Assembly: GCF_000373965.1 (NCBI RefSeq)
Contig: NZ_KB892866.1
Location: 90,566-154,565, forward strand
Origin: Uliginosibacterium gangwonense DSM 18521
GTDB taxonomy: Bacteria > Pseudomonadota > Gammaproteobacteria > Burkholderiales > Rhodocyclaceae
Length of the DNA: 64,000 bases
Direction of reading: 5' to 3'
In this document: in pieces, positions 27,324 through 35,954 of the stretch
Layout of the letters: every line of letters starts with the position of its first letter
Position numbering within the stretch: position 1 is the stretch's first letter
Position numbers and translations under genes: made by a program
The notes under the pieces: model-generated
Seen by the model: the letters and a program-made list of their open reading frames with translations, nothing else
What the model was told of the DNA's origin: nothing
The model's database searches: none

Positions 27324-28349
27324 TCAATCCGTCAGCTTCAGGAAGTGGTCGAGTATGTTGAAGTGATCTTCAAAAAACTCGCCTTCCATTTCGCATAGCT
27401 TGGATATCGGCGTCCAGTGGGCTTCGGCCGCGTCGTCGGCGCCTTCCACCTGTGGCGGGCGGGCGTTCTTCAGGTCGAAGAAGTGGGCGTGGGTGATGGT
27501 GCGGCCACGCTGGCTGCGGTCCGGGTGGTCGAAAACGGCCACACCTGCGAGGGCTTCTTCCAGTGTTTCGTCGCGCAGGGCGAAACCGGTTTCTTCCCGC
27601 AGCTCACGGATGGCGCCTTGCAGCACACGTTCGCGGCCATCCAGAAAGCCACCAGGAACGGCGAGCAGCCCCTTGCCGGGGGCGCGACCACGCCGGATCA
27701 GCAGGATCTGGTCAGATGCTTTGACAATGGCATCCACGGTGATGAAGGGGCCGGTGCCCCAGACCTTCTTGTTCTTCTCAATAGCCAGATGCTCCTCGCG
27801 CAGGCGGGCAAAGTGCGGCAACTGTGCCCAGCCTTCGATGTAGCGCAGGGACGCAATCGGCATCAGTGGGGCGAGGAGCGAACGGGTGACGTTGGCGTCT
27901 TCGCCTTCAAACCAGATGCGGCGCAGCGCAGAGGCGTCGATTTCGCCATACTGGGGGGCGGCGACAAATTCCCAGTCTGGGAAGCGGTTCAGATATTGGC
28001 TGGAGGCATCCTTGAGGTGGCCGATCAGGGCCACGCGCTTGCCTGCGCCGCATTTTGCCAAAACGGTGGAGGTTGCAGTGGCGGCCCAGCGCTGGTCATT
28101 GTAATAGTCGCGCATGGGCAGGAATTCGACGCGTGCGCGCTCGCTTTCTGTGAGCGAGCAGGCGATCATCGCGGCGCGTTCTTCCCAGGTGAAAGGGTTT
28201 TTGGCGTTGCGGGCCGAGAAGGCTGAGCCGAGCAGCACGAACACCTTGGGGGCTGTGGCCAGTGCGGTTTTGAGCAGTGCGGCGTGGCCGTTGTGGAAAG
28301 GCTGGAAGCGGCCGATGAGTACTGCAATGTCATGAGTGGTGGTCATCAT
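27324..28349 (-). CDS. nadM: Bifunctional NMN adenylyltransferase / Nudix hydrolase (NadM-Nudix)
   Basis: This 341-residue fusion has an N-terminal nucleotidyltransferase with LIGRFQPFHNGH (the HxGH motif) and a C-terminal Nudix domain. The Nudix box reads PGGFLDGRERVLQGA then IRELREETGF. The first half joins ATP and NMN to NAD. The second half typically hydrolyses ADP-ribose, linking repair of NAD breakdown products to resynthesis. ATG codons at 28349 and 28346 are both possible, 14-17 bases after nadE. The fusion is well known in bacteria with NrtR-controlled salvage. Confidence 0.92.
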   Translation of the reverse strand: MMTTTHDIAVLIGRFQPFHNGHAALLKTALATAPKVFVLLGSAFSARNAKNPFTWEERAAMIACSLTESERARVEFLPMRDYYNDQRWAATATSTVLAKCGAGKRVALIGHLKDASSQYLNRFPDWEFVAAPQYGEIDASALRRIWFEGEDANVTRSLLAPLMPIASLRYIEGWAQLPHFARLREEHLAIEKNKKVWGTGPFITVDAIVKASDQILLIRRGRAPGKGLLAVPGGFLDGRERVLQGAIRELREETGFALRDETLEEALAGVAVFDHPDRSQRGRTITHAHFFDLKNARPPQVEGADDAAEAHWTPISKLCEMEGEFFEDHFNILDHFLKLTD

Positions 28350-28363
28350 ACAGTCCGTTCTAA

Positions 28364-30052
28364 TCAAAATTCATAACGTGCGGCTATCGGCATCTGCCGG
28401 CCGCTGCCAAATGCGCGTGAGCGCAGGCGCAGGATGGGGGGCGCCTGGCGGCGCTTGTATTCGTTGCGGGCAATCATCTTCTTGATGCGGGCGACGAGCG
28501 CAGCGCCTTCGGCTGTACCGACCAGTTCCGTGAAGGCCGTCTGCACCTGGGTGCGTTCAGCCCCCTCCAGACGCTTGCCCTCGATGAGCTGCTTGAGGAT
28601 CACGTCCAGCACCGGGTAGGGTGGCAGGCTGTCGGTATCGCGCTGATCCGGGGCCAGTTCGGCGGAGGGTTCCTTGTCGATGATCGCTACGGGAATGATC
28701 TCACGCCCGGCACTGTGGTTGATATGGCGGCACAGATCGAAGACTTCCGTTTTGTAGAGGTCACCGATCAGCCCGAGGCCGCCATTGGTGTCACCATACA
28801 GGGTGCAATAGCCAACAGAGATTTCGCTCTTGTTGCCGGTGGTCAGCAGCAGGTGGCCGAAGCTGTTGGAATATTCCATGAGGATGGTGCCGCGAATCCG
28901 TGCCTGCAGGTTCTCCAGCGCCAGCCCTTGCAGGGGTGCGGCGAAAGCAGCGTCAAAGCCACTGCCGTATTGGCTGACGATGTCGCGGATCGGGTGCTCC
29001 AGCAGGCGAATGCCGAGGTTCTGGCATAGGCTGACCGAATCACTGACGCTACCTGTGCTGGAAAAGCGTGAGGGCATGGTGATGCCGATGACATTGTCTG
29101 CGCCCAGTGCTTCAACGGCCAGCGCCATGGTCAGTGCGCTGTCGATGCCACCCGATGAGCCGATCACCGCCTTGGTGAATCCGCAGCGCCGGGCATAGTC
29201 GCGTAGCCCGAGCACGATCTGGCGACGATAGAATTCCATGGGAGGGAGTTCTTCTGCGCCTGCCTCGGCGGGGGATGTGAACACGCCTTGGGCGAAGTCC
29301 AGGTTGTGGGTGCATTCGACAAACGCGGGTGCCTCAAACACGACTCCCCCTGCCGGGGTGACGGCAAACGATGCGCCGTCATAAACAATCTGGTCATGCC
29401 CACCCACCTGATTCACATAGAGTAGTGGCAGATTGTGGTGTTGGGACGCTGCACTGAACAAGGCGTGGCGCTGTTCGCGTTTGCCCAGGTTCGAGGGGCT
29501 GGCGTTGATCGACACGATCAGGTCGGGTGCCGCGTCTGCGAGGCGTTCAAAGGGGTTGATGTCATAGTCATGGCGCTCGTCGTTCCAGCCATCTTCACAG
29601 ACGAGGAAGCCGACGCGTGTGTCGCCAATACGCAGCACACGGGCAACATCCGGCCCCGGTTCGAAGTGGCGGCGCTCGTCAAAGATGTTGTAGGTGGGGA
29701 GCAGCTGTTTGGCATAGCGTAGGCATTCGTTGCCGTTGCATAGCACCAAGAGGCTGTTCCAGAGTGACTTGCCCGGGCCGGTGCGATGTAGGGGTGCGCC
29801 GATGACCCAATGTAGCCCCGGGGTGGAACGGCTGGCTTCAAGCAGATCGGCAATGCCTTGCTCGATGCGCGCCAGGAAGCCGGGTTCGTCCAGCAGGTCG
29901 CCGGGGTAGTAGCCAGTGAGTGAGAGTTCAGGGAAAACGACCAGTTGTGCCTTGTCGGCATGGGCTTTGGCCGCCGCCGCACGCATCAGGGCGATATTGC
30001 CGGCAATGTCGCCAATGGTCGGGTTGATCTGGGCGAGGGTGATACGCAGCAT
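28364..30052 (-). CDS. nadE: Glutamine-dependent NAD+ synthetase NadE
   Basis: The 562-residue enzyme amidates nicotinate adenine dinucleotide. The N-terminal half is a nitrilase-fold glutaminase with its Glu in VVFPELSLTGYYP, Lys in KQLLPTYNIFDE and Cys in FLVCEDGWND. The C-terminal half is the ATP-pyrophosphatase synthetase with VIGSSGGIDSALT, the PP-loop. It sits second to last but one in the NAD operon, directly before nadM. Confidence 0.95.
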   Translation of the reverse strand: MLRITLAQINPTIGDIAGNIALMRAAAAKAHADKAQLVVFPELSLTGYYPGDLLDEPGFLARIEQGIADLLEASRSTPGLHWVIGAPLHRTGPGKSLWNSLLVLCNGNECLRYAKQLLPTYNIFDERRHFEPGPDVARVLRIGDTRVGFLVCEDGWNDERHDYDINPFERLADAAPDLIVSINASPSNLGKREQRHALFSAASQHHNLPLLYVNQVGGHDQIVYDGASFAVTPAGGVVFEAPAFVECTHNLDFAQGVFTSPAEAGAEELPPMEFYRRQIVLGLRDYARRCGFTKAVIGSSGGIDSALTMALAVEALGADNVIGITMPSRFSSTGSVSDSVSLCQNLGIRLLEHPIRDIVSQYGSGFDAAFAAPLQGLALENLQARIRGTILMEYSNSFGHLLLTTGNKSEISVGYCTLYGDTNGGLGLIGDLYKTEVFDLCRHINHSAGREIIPVAIIDKEPSAELAPDQRDTDSLPPYPVLDVILKQLIEGKRLEGAERTQVQTAFTELVGTAEGAALVARIKKMIARNEYKRRQAPPILRLRSRAFGSGRQMPIAARYEF

Positions 30053-30082
30053 GGATTGTGTTCTCTAATAATGGGTGTGGGG

Positions 30083-30568
30083 TCAGGCCGCCAACAACGT
30101 CTGGCGGACACGCATGAGCACCTTGCCCAGGCGGTTCTGGCCCCGCCATTTGGAAGGGTCGTGCGCGCGTGGGTCTTCCTCTTCAAGGCCGATGCCCCAG
30201 ATGCGGTCGGTGGGGCTGGCTTCGGCGATCAGGGTGTCGCCCGTGGCACGCAGGACCTCCAGCAACTCGGGATTCTGGCGGAATTTTTCCCGCAAGCCGG
30301 TATAGACCAGATCTTCGCATTGCGCATCCCAGATGGCTTCGTCAAAGCCGTGGACCTTGCGGCCCAGCTCTTTCTGGCGTCGTGGGATGGCTTCGGCCAG
30401 GATTTTGGCGGCGACTTCGTGGTCGCCAAATAGTTTGGCCTTGCTATACATCATCCACTGTTCGCCGCAGTTGAAGCCTTGGCCTTCGACCACGAATTCA
30501 CTGGGATACCAGTTGGAGAAAACCTCATGGTTGCGCCAGAACAGGGTGAGTGTTTTGGTTTTGAGCAT
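30083..30568 (-). CDS. NADAR domain protein (YbiA/DUF1768 N-glycosidase family)
   Basis: This 161-residue protein is a clean NADAR domain: FSNWYPSEFVVEGQGFNCGEQWMMYSKAKLFGD near the N-terminus in two adjoining conserved stretches, and WGIGLEEEDPRA near the C-terminus. NADAR proteins cleave N-glycosidic bonds. Characterised members act on riboflavin precursors (YbiA) or remove ADP-ribose from guanine in nucleic acid. Its place between pncB and nadE in a dedicated NAD operon argues for a role with ADP-ribose or NAD derivatives. Confidence 0.9.
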   Translation of the reverse strand: MLKTKTLTLFWRNHEVFSNWYPSEFVVEGQGFNCGEQWMMYSKAKLFGDHEVAAKILAEAIPRRQKELGRKVHGFDEAIWDAQCEDLVYTGLREKFRQNPELLEVLRATGDTLIAEASPTDRIWGIGLEEEDPRAHDPSKWRGQNRLGKVLMRVRQTLLAA

Positions 30569-30580
30569 GGTGTTCTCTTT

Positions 30581-31795
30581 TCAGCCTACACGCGGGTGAT
30601 GGAAAACCTGCCGCAGATAGGCGAGGAAGGTTTCATCATCACACAGGGTCTTGCCCGGGGAGTCGGAGAGCTTGGCGACTGGTTGGCCATTGCAGGCGGT
30701 GATCTTCATCACGATGTTCAGCGCCTTGTGCGGGGTGTCGTTGGTCAGATCGGTGCCAATGCCAAAACTCGTCTGGATGCGGCCCCGGAAGTGGCGGTAC
30801 AACTCAATCGCACGGGGTACATTCAGGCCATCGGAGAACACCAGCCGCTTGGTACATGGATCAATGCGCAACTTCTTGTAGTGGGCAATGGCCTTTTCGC
30901 CCCATTCAGTGGGGTCGCCGGAATCATGGCGCAAGCCATCGAAGAGTTTGGCAAAGTACAGGTCGAAGTCGTTCAGGAAGGCGTCCATCCCTACTACATC
31001 CGTGAGTGCCGTGCCCAGGTCGCCCCGGTATTCCTGCACCCAGCCTTCCAGCGCAGCTTTCTGGAAATCCCGCAGGCGGAAGCCGAAGGACTGATAGGCC
31101 TGCAGGTATTCATGGGCCATTGTGCCAATCGGGGTGAGGCCATACTGTTTGGCCAGATACACGTTGGAGGTGCCACGGAACAGGGCCGGGGCTGCTTTGG
31201 CAAAACGTTGCACCACCTCTTCCTGCCATGCCCCTGAATAGCGGCGGCGCAGGCCGAAGTCAAAGAGCATGAAGGGGAATTTGCCATCGTCCAGCAGTTC
31301 AGTCTCTGCCGCGCAGAGCTGGGTCACCTTGGTGTCCAGGCGCTGGCGGGCCACATCCATCACACTAGTTTGGTCCAGGCGGCGGAAGTAGAGTTCATTG
31401 ACGATGTAGAGCACGAAAATCTCAAAGCCCATCACGTGCACGAGCGGGCCGGTCGCGTGGATCACCAGTTGCCCGTTGTGGGTGGAAACCTGGATGAAGC
31501 GGCGCTGGAAGCGGAACACGGTGAGGAAATCCACAAAATCGCTCTTGATGAAGCGCAGGCTGGAGAGGTAATCCAGCTCATCCTGTGTGAAGTTGAGCGT
31601 GCACAGGTGGTCCAGCTCGGCTTCCACTTCTTCCTTGAGTTCGGCCAGTGGGAAGGCCGTGGCGTTGCGGCATACGAAACTGTATTCGGCCTGCGCACCT
31701 GGGTGGCTGTGCAGCAGCGATTGCCACATGGTGAATTTGTAGAGGTCGTTTTCCAGCAGGCTTCTTACGACGGGTTGATGTTGCGCGTCTCTCAT
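30581..31795 (-). CDS. pncB: Nicotinate phosphoribosyltransferase PncB
   Basis: The 404-residue enzyme makes nicotinate mononucleotide from nicotinate and PRPP in the Preiss-Handler route. It opens [21 protein letters not shown] and contains [14 protein letters not shown]. The PRPP-site region is [18 protein letters not shown] and [10 protein letters not shown]. It follows the nicotinamidase by 18 bp and precedes the NADAR gene by 12 bp, so the operon supplies its substrate and uses its product. Confidence 0.95.
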   Translation of the reverse strand: MRDAQHQPVVRSLLENDLYKFTMWQSLLHSHPGAQAEYSFVCRNATAFPLAELKEEVEAELDHLCTLNFTQDELDYLSSLRFIKSDFVDFLTVFRFQRRFIQVSTHNGQLVIHATGPLVHVMGFEIFVLYIVNELYFRRLDQTSVMDVARQRLDTKVTQLCAAETELLDDGKFPFMLFDFGLRRRYSGAWQEEVVQRFAKAAPALFRGTSNVYLAKQYGLTPIGTMAHEYLQAYQSFGFRLRDFQKAALEGWVQEYRGDLGTALTDVVGMDAFLNDFDLYFAKLFDGLRHDSGDPTEWGEKAIAHYKKLRIDPCTKRLVFSDGLNVPRAIELYRHFRGRIQTSFGIGTDLTNDTPHKALNIVMKITACNGQPVAKLSDSPGKTLCDDETFLAYLRQVFHHPRVG

Positions 31796-31813
31796 GATCT
31801 TGTGTCTCTGCTC

Positions 31814-32683
31814 TCAATTCATATTGGCTTGCAACGTGGCGGCCAGGTCTTTTGCACGGGCAAACCCGAGTCCCTTGCTGCGCATGGCGGCGAAAAAGGC
31901 GCTCTGCTGCGCTTCAAATCCTGTCACAGCACTCATGCAGTCTTCAATCAGCACCAGCTTACCTAAATGCTCAGCGCCGATATTCTCAACGATATGCTCG
32001 ACGGTTGCCTTAACACAGTGACTAGCGGCTTCTCCGGCGATGAAAATCCGATCAGCGCGACGTAACTGGGTGATGAAATCCATATTGAGTGCGGTGGAGG
32101 CGTCTGCGGGATCGGGCACCTCGGCCATCACCGCGCTGTAGTGTTCCGTCCAGGGGTTGGTGCCTTTGACGAGCTTGCCGACGATGTTGAGCTGCTGTTC
32201 TTCCCAAAGGTTGCAGGCGGCACGCAGGTCGTGGTGGATGTTGTGGCCCCAGGTGCCGATTTCGCAATGCACCGGCCACACCATGTGGGTGTAGCGCCCG
32301 GCGGCTTCCAGTGTATCCAGGTAGGCCTGCACACGGGGCAGGGCGGCTGCCAGCCGGGGGCGGAATTGCCCGGCGCGCACGGCTGCGGCGCTGATCTGGG
32401 TGAAGGGGGCGATAGGCTCGCCCTGTGCATCTTGCCAGAAAGTGGGGTGGGCAATATCCAGGTGCTGGTGCGAATCCAGGGTGACGGTGATTTCGCTCAG
32501 ACCGGCGGCGCTAGCGGAAATCAACCGGGCTAGGCGTTGCATGTCGGCGTGGGCGCCAGCCACTGGCAGTGCAGGTGCCATGCGGGTGCCGCTGAGGGGG
32601 TCGGGCGGGCAGTAGGCGGCGGGCAGATCGCAGAAATCGTTCTGGGGGTCGATGATCAGCAGGTGAAAGGCTTGCTTGGGCAT
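31814..32683 (-). CDS. Nicotinamidase-like cysteine hydrolase (isochorismatase family)
   Basis: This 289-residue protein is longer than the usual PncA (about 210). It carries LLIIDPQNDFCDLPAA with the catalytic Asp, TPWTEHYS-like loop residues (GTNPWTEHYSAVM) and FIAGEAASHCVKATVEHI with the nucleophilic Cys. The longer linkers match a group found beside pncB. It probably deamidates nicotinamide to nicotinate. AGGAG precedes ATG 32683; an upstream in-frame start at 32710 is not supported. It is the promoter-proximal gene of the NAD operon. Confidence 0.85.
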   Translation of the reverse strand: MPKQAFHLLIIDPQNDFCDLPAAYCPPDPLSGTRMAPALPVAGAHADMQRLARLISASAAGLSEITVTLDSHQHLDIAHPTFWQDAQGEPIAPFTQISAAAVRAGQFRPRLAAALPRVQAYLDTLEAAGRYTHMVWPVHCEIGTWGHNIHHDLRAACNLWEEQQLNIVGKLVKGTNPWTEHYSAVMAEVPDPADASTALNMDFITQLRRADRIFIAGEAASHCVKATVEHIVENIGAEHLGKLVLIEDCMSAVTGFEAQQSAFFAAMRSKGLGFARAKDLAATLQANMN

Positions 32684-32702
32684 GATGGCATCTCCTGTAA
32701 GC

Positions 32703-32722
32703 GCACTCATGTTATCGAGTGC
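32703..32722. promoter_or_regulatory. Palindrome GCACTC-N8-GAGTGC upstream of the NAD operon
   Basis: A perfect 6-bp inverted repeat lies 20-40 bases before the nicotinamidase start, next to the better NrtR-type site. An overlapping CTCATG/CATGAG repeat shares it. It could be a second operator or a leader hairpin. Confidence 0.35.
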
Positions 32723-32735
32723 ATGAGATTACTCT

Positions 32736-32754
32736 AAACTACTTAAAATAGTTT
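32736..32754. promoter_or_regulatory. Candidate NrtR operator AAACTA-N7-TAGTTT
   Basis: The 19-bp sequence AAACTACTTAAAATAGTTT is a perfect 6-bp inverted repeat with an AT-rich centre, placed between the divergent nrtR and NAD operon. NrtR repressors bind AT-rich palindromes of this size and release them with ADP-ribose. Position and symmetry are seen; binding is inferred. Confidence 0.6.
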
Positions 32755-32877
32755 TGCAACTAACAAAGACAAATGGCTTTTCTTGTGCCACATCCAACAC
32801 CAACTTGAAAGACAGGCGCTAAACTAACACCTGATCGGGGTGCATTGGCCCCCGCTTGATTGGTGGAGTGGGTAAAG

Positions 32878-33555
32878 ATGGAATCGGTGATCTGCACGGT
32901 CGATGTGGTGCTGCTGACCTTGCGCGAAGGCAATCTGTATGTGGCCTTGCTCTTGCGCGATAAAGCCCCCTTTCAGGGCGCCTGGGCGCTGCCGGGCGGT
33001 TATGTGCACGTAGAGGCCGATGAGGATGCCGAGCAGGCCGCCGGCCGCGTGCTGGAGGAAAAGGCCGGTATCGTCAGCCCCTATCTTGAACAGTTGGCCA
33101 CCTTCTCGGGTCGGGCACGTGATCCGCGTGGTTGGTCGGTCTCGATCAGCTACTACGCCCTGGTGCCGTCTGCCGTGATCGAACGCGTGGAGCGCAGTGA
33201 CCTGCGTCTGGTGGCTGTCGATCAACTCAAGAATCTGCCCTTCGATCACCTGAACATTGTGCGGGCTGCACTGGAGCGGGTGCGTTCCAAGAGCAGCTAT
33301 TCGTCCTTGCCAGTCTATCTGTGCAGTGAGCAATTTACGTTGCCGCAGTTGCAGACGGTGTATGAAGCGATCCTCAAGGAGCCGATCAACAAGGTGAGCT
33401 TCCGCCGCAAGATGGAAGAGCTGGGGATCCTTGAGCCTGTGCTGGGGGCGGTGGAAACCGGCAAGGCCAATCGTCCTGCGCAGTATTACCGGCTCAAGGC
33501 GCAATACCGGCATACCCTGTCGCAAACCGGGCGGGGCTTGAATCCCGGTTCATAG
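32878..33555 (+). CDS. nrtR: NrtR-type Nudix-related transcriptional regulator of NAD metabolism
   Basis: The 225-residue protein has an N-terminal Nudix-like domain (WALPGGYVHVEADEDAEQ, then VLEEKAGI) in which the catalytic REU part of the Nudix box is degraded. A C-terminal winged helix is typical of NrtR and ends with YYRLKAQ. NrtR senses ADP-ribose and controls NAD synthesis. The divergent placement against a complete salvage operon, with a palindrome between, is the classic regulon layout. ATG 32878 lies behind GGTGGAG. A TTG at 32860 is in frame but less likely. Confidence 0.88.
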   Translation: MESVICTVDVVLLTLREGNLYVALLLRDKAPFQGAWALPGGYVHVEADEDAEQAAGRVLEEKAGIVSPYLEQLATFSGRARDPRGWSVSISYYALVPSAVIERVERSDLRLVAVDQLKNLPFDHLNIVRAALERVRSKSSYSSLPVYLCSEQFTLPQLQTVYEAILKEPINKVSFRRKMEELGILEPVLGAVETGKANRPAQYYRLKAQYRHTLSQTGRGLNPGS

Positions 33556-33622
33556 GCGTTGTGCGCACGGTCTGCTGCAAGGATATGCTTCTGGGTTGTA
33601 TTGCAAGGTGTGCGCCGCGTAC

Positions 33623-34045
33623 TTATTTCGACAGGCGTATGACTTTGTAATTTGCCCCGCCTTTGGGCGCAGGGGTGAGTTCCACGCGATAGGCAATCAT
33701 CTTGCCGCTACTTTCAATCTGCCAGCGCTCGATATAGGTTGCGCCATCTTTACCCACGTAATCCGCCGCGATCAGACGGGGTGGCGGGGACGAGCGCTTG
33801 CCTGTGGCGGCTGCTTCGTAGGCGCTGATCGTGCGCATCACATCCTTGCGCAACTGGGCATCTGCCACCGATTTGATGCGGGCCGCAGAGGTTGAGGCGG
33901 AGACTTCGCTCTGAGGCGCCACGGCGGGCGCAGTGGTGCGGGCGTCCGCCTGGGGCGCCATGTCGGCGCAACTACTCAGAAAAAGCATGCCCACGGCCTG
34001 GGCAAGGATGATTGCGGTACTACGGGAGGTGTGCATCATATTCAT
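33623..34045 (-). CDS. Small putative lipoprotein of unknown function
   Basis: This 140-residue protein starts with a short basic region, a hydrophobic core and the lipobox FLSSC, predicting a lipid-anchored periplasmic product. The mature part has a low-complexity Ala/Thr linker (about residues 25-50), a helix with QLRKDVMRTISAYEAA and a C-terminal pair of strands with YIERWQIESSGKMIAYRVEL. Several Met codons (34045, 34039, 34036) could start it. I recognise no family. Confidence 0.6.
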   Translation of the reverse strand: MNMMHTSRSTAIILAQAVGMLFLSSCADMAPQADARTTAPAVAPQSEVSASTSAARIKSVADAQLRKDVMRTISAYEAAATGKRSSPPPRLIAADYVGKDGATYIERWQIESSGKMIAYRVELTPAPKGGANYKVIRLSK

Positions 34046-34197
34046 GGTGTGAGACGGCCAATCAAGCGCTTCCTGCGCCATCATAACGGTTTGGCTGCGA
34101 ACCACGAAATGCAGATGATGCATGGCCCCTGGTGGCCGGGGGCAGGGCGCGTTCTGTACTCCACACAACGCGCCTTGCAGAAACGCCTGAGGGATTT

Positions 34198-34716
34198 CTA
34201 GCGAATGCCCACTCTGAGTGAAGCGCTATCGCCGTAGGATTCGGGCAGGCAGGGGGTGTGCACGCAGGAATTGGTGTCCGCGTTGCGCAGCAGGCGCCAT
34301 GCCCACCAGCGGTGATCGTACTCGTTCTCCTCCACGCTATATTGCGCACCGCAGAGCACGCAGCGGCACTCGTAGTGGTCTACCCACTTGCCATCAAGCA
34401 ACACCGTTTTCAGAATATCGATATTCCCTTGGCGTGCTTCTTCTACCGGGTTGAACAGATCATCGGTCAAATACAGGGAGCAGATGCATTCGTGGGATCG
34501 CCTGACGTGTTCCAGCTTATGCAAGGCGAATTCTATGTCCATGAAATAGCCACGGAAGCCATCGTTGAATTCGATGTGATCAATGCACTCTCGGATGTGG
34601 TCAAGCTCCTGGGCCAGTGCTGCAAGCTCGCCCTTGTCGCGCAGGTGGCGAACGGCGTTGGAGGCAATCCAGGTTCTCTGGGCGTTCTTGGAAGTCAGGT
34701 CATTGAGTAGGGGCAT
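34198..34716 (-). CDS. Uncharacterised protein with a Cys-rich C-terminal half
   Basis: The 172-residue protein is soluble. The first half is helical (LAALAQELDHIRECIDHIEF). The second half has YECRCVLCGAQYSVEE and a later Cys pair in SCVHTPCLPE, which could bind a metal. WWAWRLLR follows an acidic stretch. I cannot assign a family. No strong ribosome site is visible before 34716, so the start is uncertain. Confidence 0.55.
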   Translation of the reverse strand: MPLLNDLTSKNAQRTWIASNAVRHLRDKGELAALAQELDHIRECIDHIEFNDGFRGYFMDIEFALHKLEHVRRSHECICSLYLTDDLFNPVEEARQGNIDILKTVLLDGKWVDHYECRCVLCGAQYSVEENEYDHRWWAWRLLRNADTNSCVHTPCLPESYGDSASLRVGIR

Positions 34717-34983
34717 CTTATAACTCTGCTAGTAATAAGGGATCGGGTACACCTTTTGAAAACCTTGCTAGGAGAAACTCCCCAGCTTGTAACAATTGGC
34801 GCATGTTTGCGCTATATAGGACAATCTGGCCGAAGGGGCATGACCCTGGGCGCGGGGAAGGGCAAAAGAGTCTGATACTATTATTGACAAAGTGACCTTG
34901 GTTGGATATCTGTATGGTATATCCTCTGTTTCCGCTCACATGAAATTAGTTCCTTACAAATCATGCTTTTGAAGGCCTAATCG
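34717..34983. other. 267-bp intergenic region with a weak promoter
   Basis: It is AT-rich. TTGACA near 34883, followed after 17 bases by TATCTG, is a weak sigma-70-like promoter pointing towards the small ORF at 34984. No other structure is evident. Confidence 0.35.
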
Positions 34984-35109
34984 ATGAATACTCGCTTTGC
35001 TGCAGGAAATCCTCTGCATGCTTCTCTGTACTATAGACCAATGGGCAAGACTTCAAGCCCGGTTGTGAGCTGGTTTTTGAATGGGAAACGCAGGGGATGC
35101 GATCAATGA
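34984..35109 (+). CDS. Small 41-residue ORF coupled to the next gene
   Basis: ATG 34984 is preceded by GAAGG at 8 bases, and its TGA at 35107-35109 overlaps the ATG of the downstream gene (ATGA). These two features together argue that it is translated. The product begins MNTRFAAGNPLHASLYY, ends in GKRRGCDQ, is basic, and has no membrane segment. It may be a leader peptide that controls or delivers ribosomes to its neighbour, or a small partner protein. Confidence 0.5.
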   Translation: MNTRFAAGNPLHASLYYRPMGKTSSPVVSWFLNGKRRGCDQ

Positions 35110-35543
35110 ATTTTTCTCTCATGAAGGCGGGGCAGGTGACGAGCGGGCAGCTGACCGCGCTGGTTCCAGAGGATGCTGGTGGTCGTCAGGCGCGTACCAG
35201 GGCCGTGTTTGTTGAACGCAATGCGTTCGGCTTTTTTGACCCTTTTATCAGCCAATGTTGGCCTGACTACTCCAACTCGATCCGCAAGCGTGAATACCGG
35301 ATTCCTACCGAGGTCTGGCGACAGATCATTGAACGCGTGTCAGACTTTCGTATGGCCCTGATGGCCGCGCAGGCGCCCGAAGCGCTGACAGGGATGGGAT
35401 TTGTCATGGGCAGCCACTATGGCGCAGCGGGGAACAATTTTGCCCAGACACAGCAGGGCATCGCCGGCCTGATTAGCGAACTTGTCGCATGGCTTCAAAG
35501 CGAACTGCCGTGCTGTGGTTATGTTGATATCGTGGACTTATGA
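35106..35543 (+). CDS. Uncharacterised 145-residue protein
   Basis: I do not recognise this soluble protein. It begins MNFSLMKAGQV and contains FVERNAFGFFDPFISQCWPDY, split by aromatic residues. A helical part reads VWRQIIERVSDFRMALMAA, and the protein ends CGYVDIVDL. A first ATG at 35097 touches the AGGGG ribosome site, whereas 35106 has it at a proper distance, so 35106 is chosen. Translation is coupled to the 41-residue ORF upstream. Immunity-type proteins often look like this, but no toxin is nearby. Confidence 0.6.
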   Translation: MNFSLMKAGQVTSGQLTALVPEDAGGRQARTRAVFVERNAFGFFDPFISQCWPDYSNSIRKREYRIPTEVWRQIIERVSDFRMALMAAQAPEALTGMGFVMGSHYGAAGNNFAQTQQGIAGLISELVAWLQSELPCCGYVDIVDL

Positions 35544-35605
35544 GCGCCAGCGCTTTGCCTGAAAATGGATAATGATTATTGCGATGACATGCGGCGCGTT
35601 GTGTA

Positions 35606-35899
35606 CTAGAACTCTTCCCGACTGATGACACGAATCATCTTTTCCTGCGGGTCGAATGCAATGCTCACGCGTTGGCTGTTGTCGCGCAAGATCAGATTGG
35701 CTTGGAAGTAGGTCCAACTCACGTAGATTGTGCCATCCACGCCATAGATGACTTCAGCTGGGGCCCCCAAGGTGGATTTGGCGTCCTGCAAGGTGGTGAC
35801 ACCGGGCTTGAAATTGCGGACGGTATGGTCATCCAGACGCTTGCCAACCGAGGTACAGGCAGACAAGAGCAGGGCGATCAGGATGAGTGCTCTTTTCAT
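35606..35899 (-). CDS. SmpA/BamE-like small lipoprotein
   Basis: This 97-residue protein has a lipoprotein signal peptide with lipobox LLSAC (Cys15). A domain follows with NFKPGVTTLQDAKSTLGAP, the typical GxTTxxxVxxxLGxP opening of SmpA/OmlA-fold proteins, and strands TIYVSWTYFQ and VSIAFDPQEKMIRV. Such proteins often stabilise outer-membrane complexes. It is shorter than true BamE and so probably a relative. It is on the same strand as the biosynthetic operon upstream but 55 bp apart, with TATAAT in the gap, so it may have its own promoter. Confidence 0.7.
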   Translation of the reverse strand: MKRALILIALLLSACTSVGKRLDDHTVRNFKPGVTTLQDAKSTLGAPAEVIYGVDGTIYVSWTYFQANLILRDNSQRVSIAFDPQEKMIRVISREEF

Positions 35900-35954
35900 G
35901 GCAACGTTCCCCGAGAAAGTGGGTTTTCTCCATTATAAAGAGTCTGGCCGCGTG

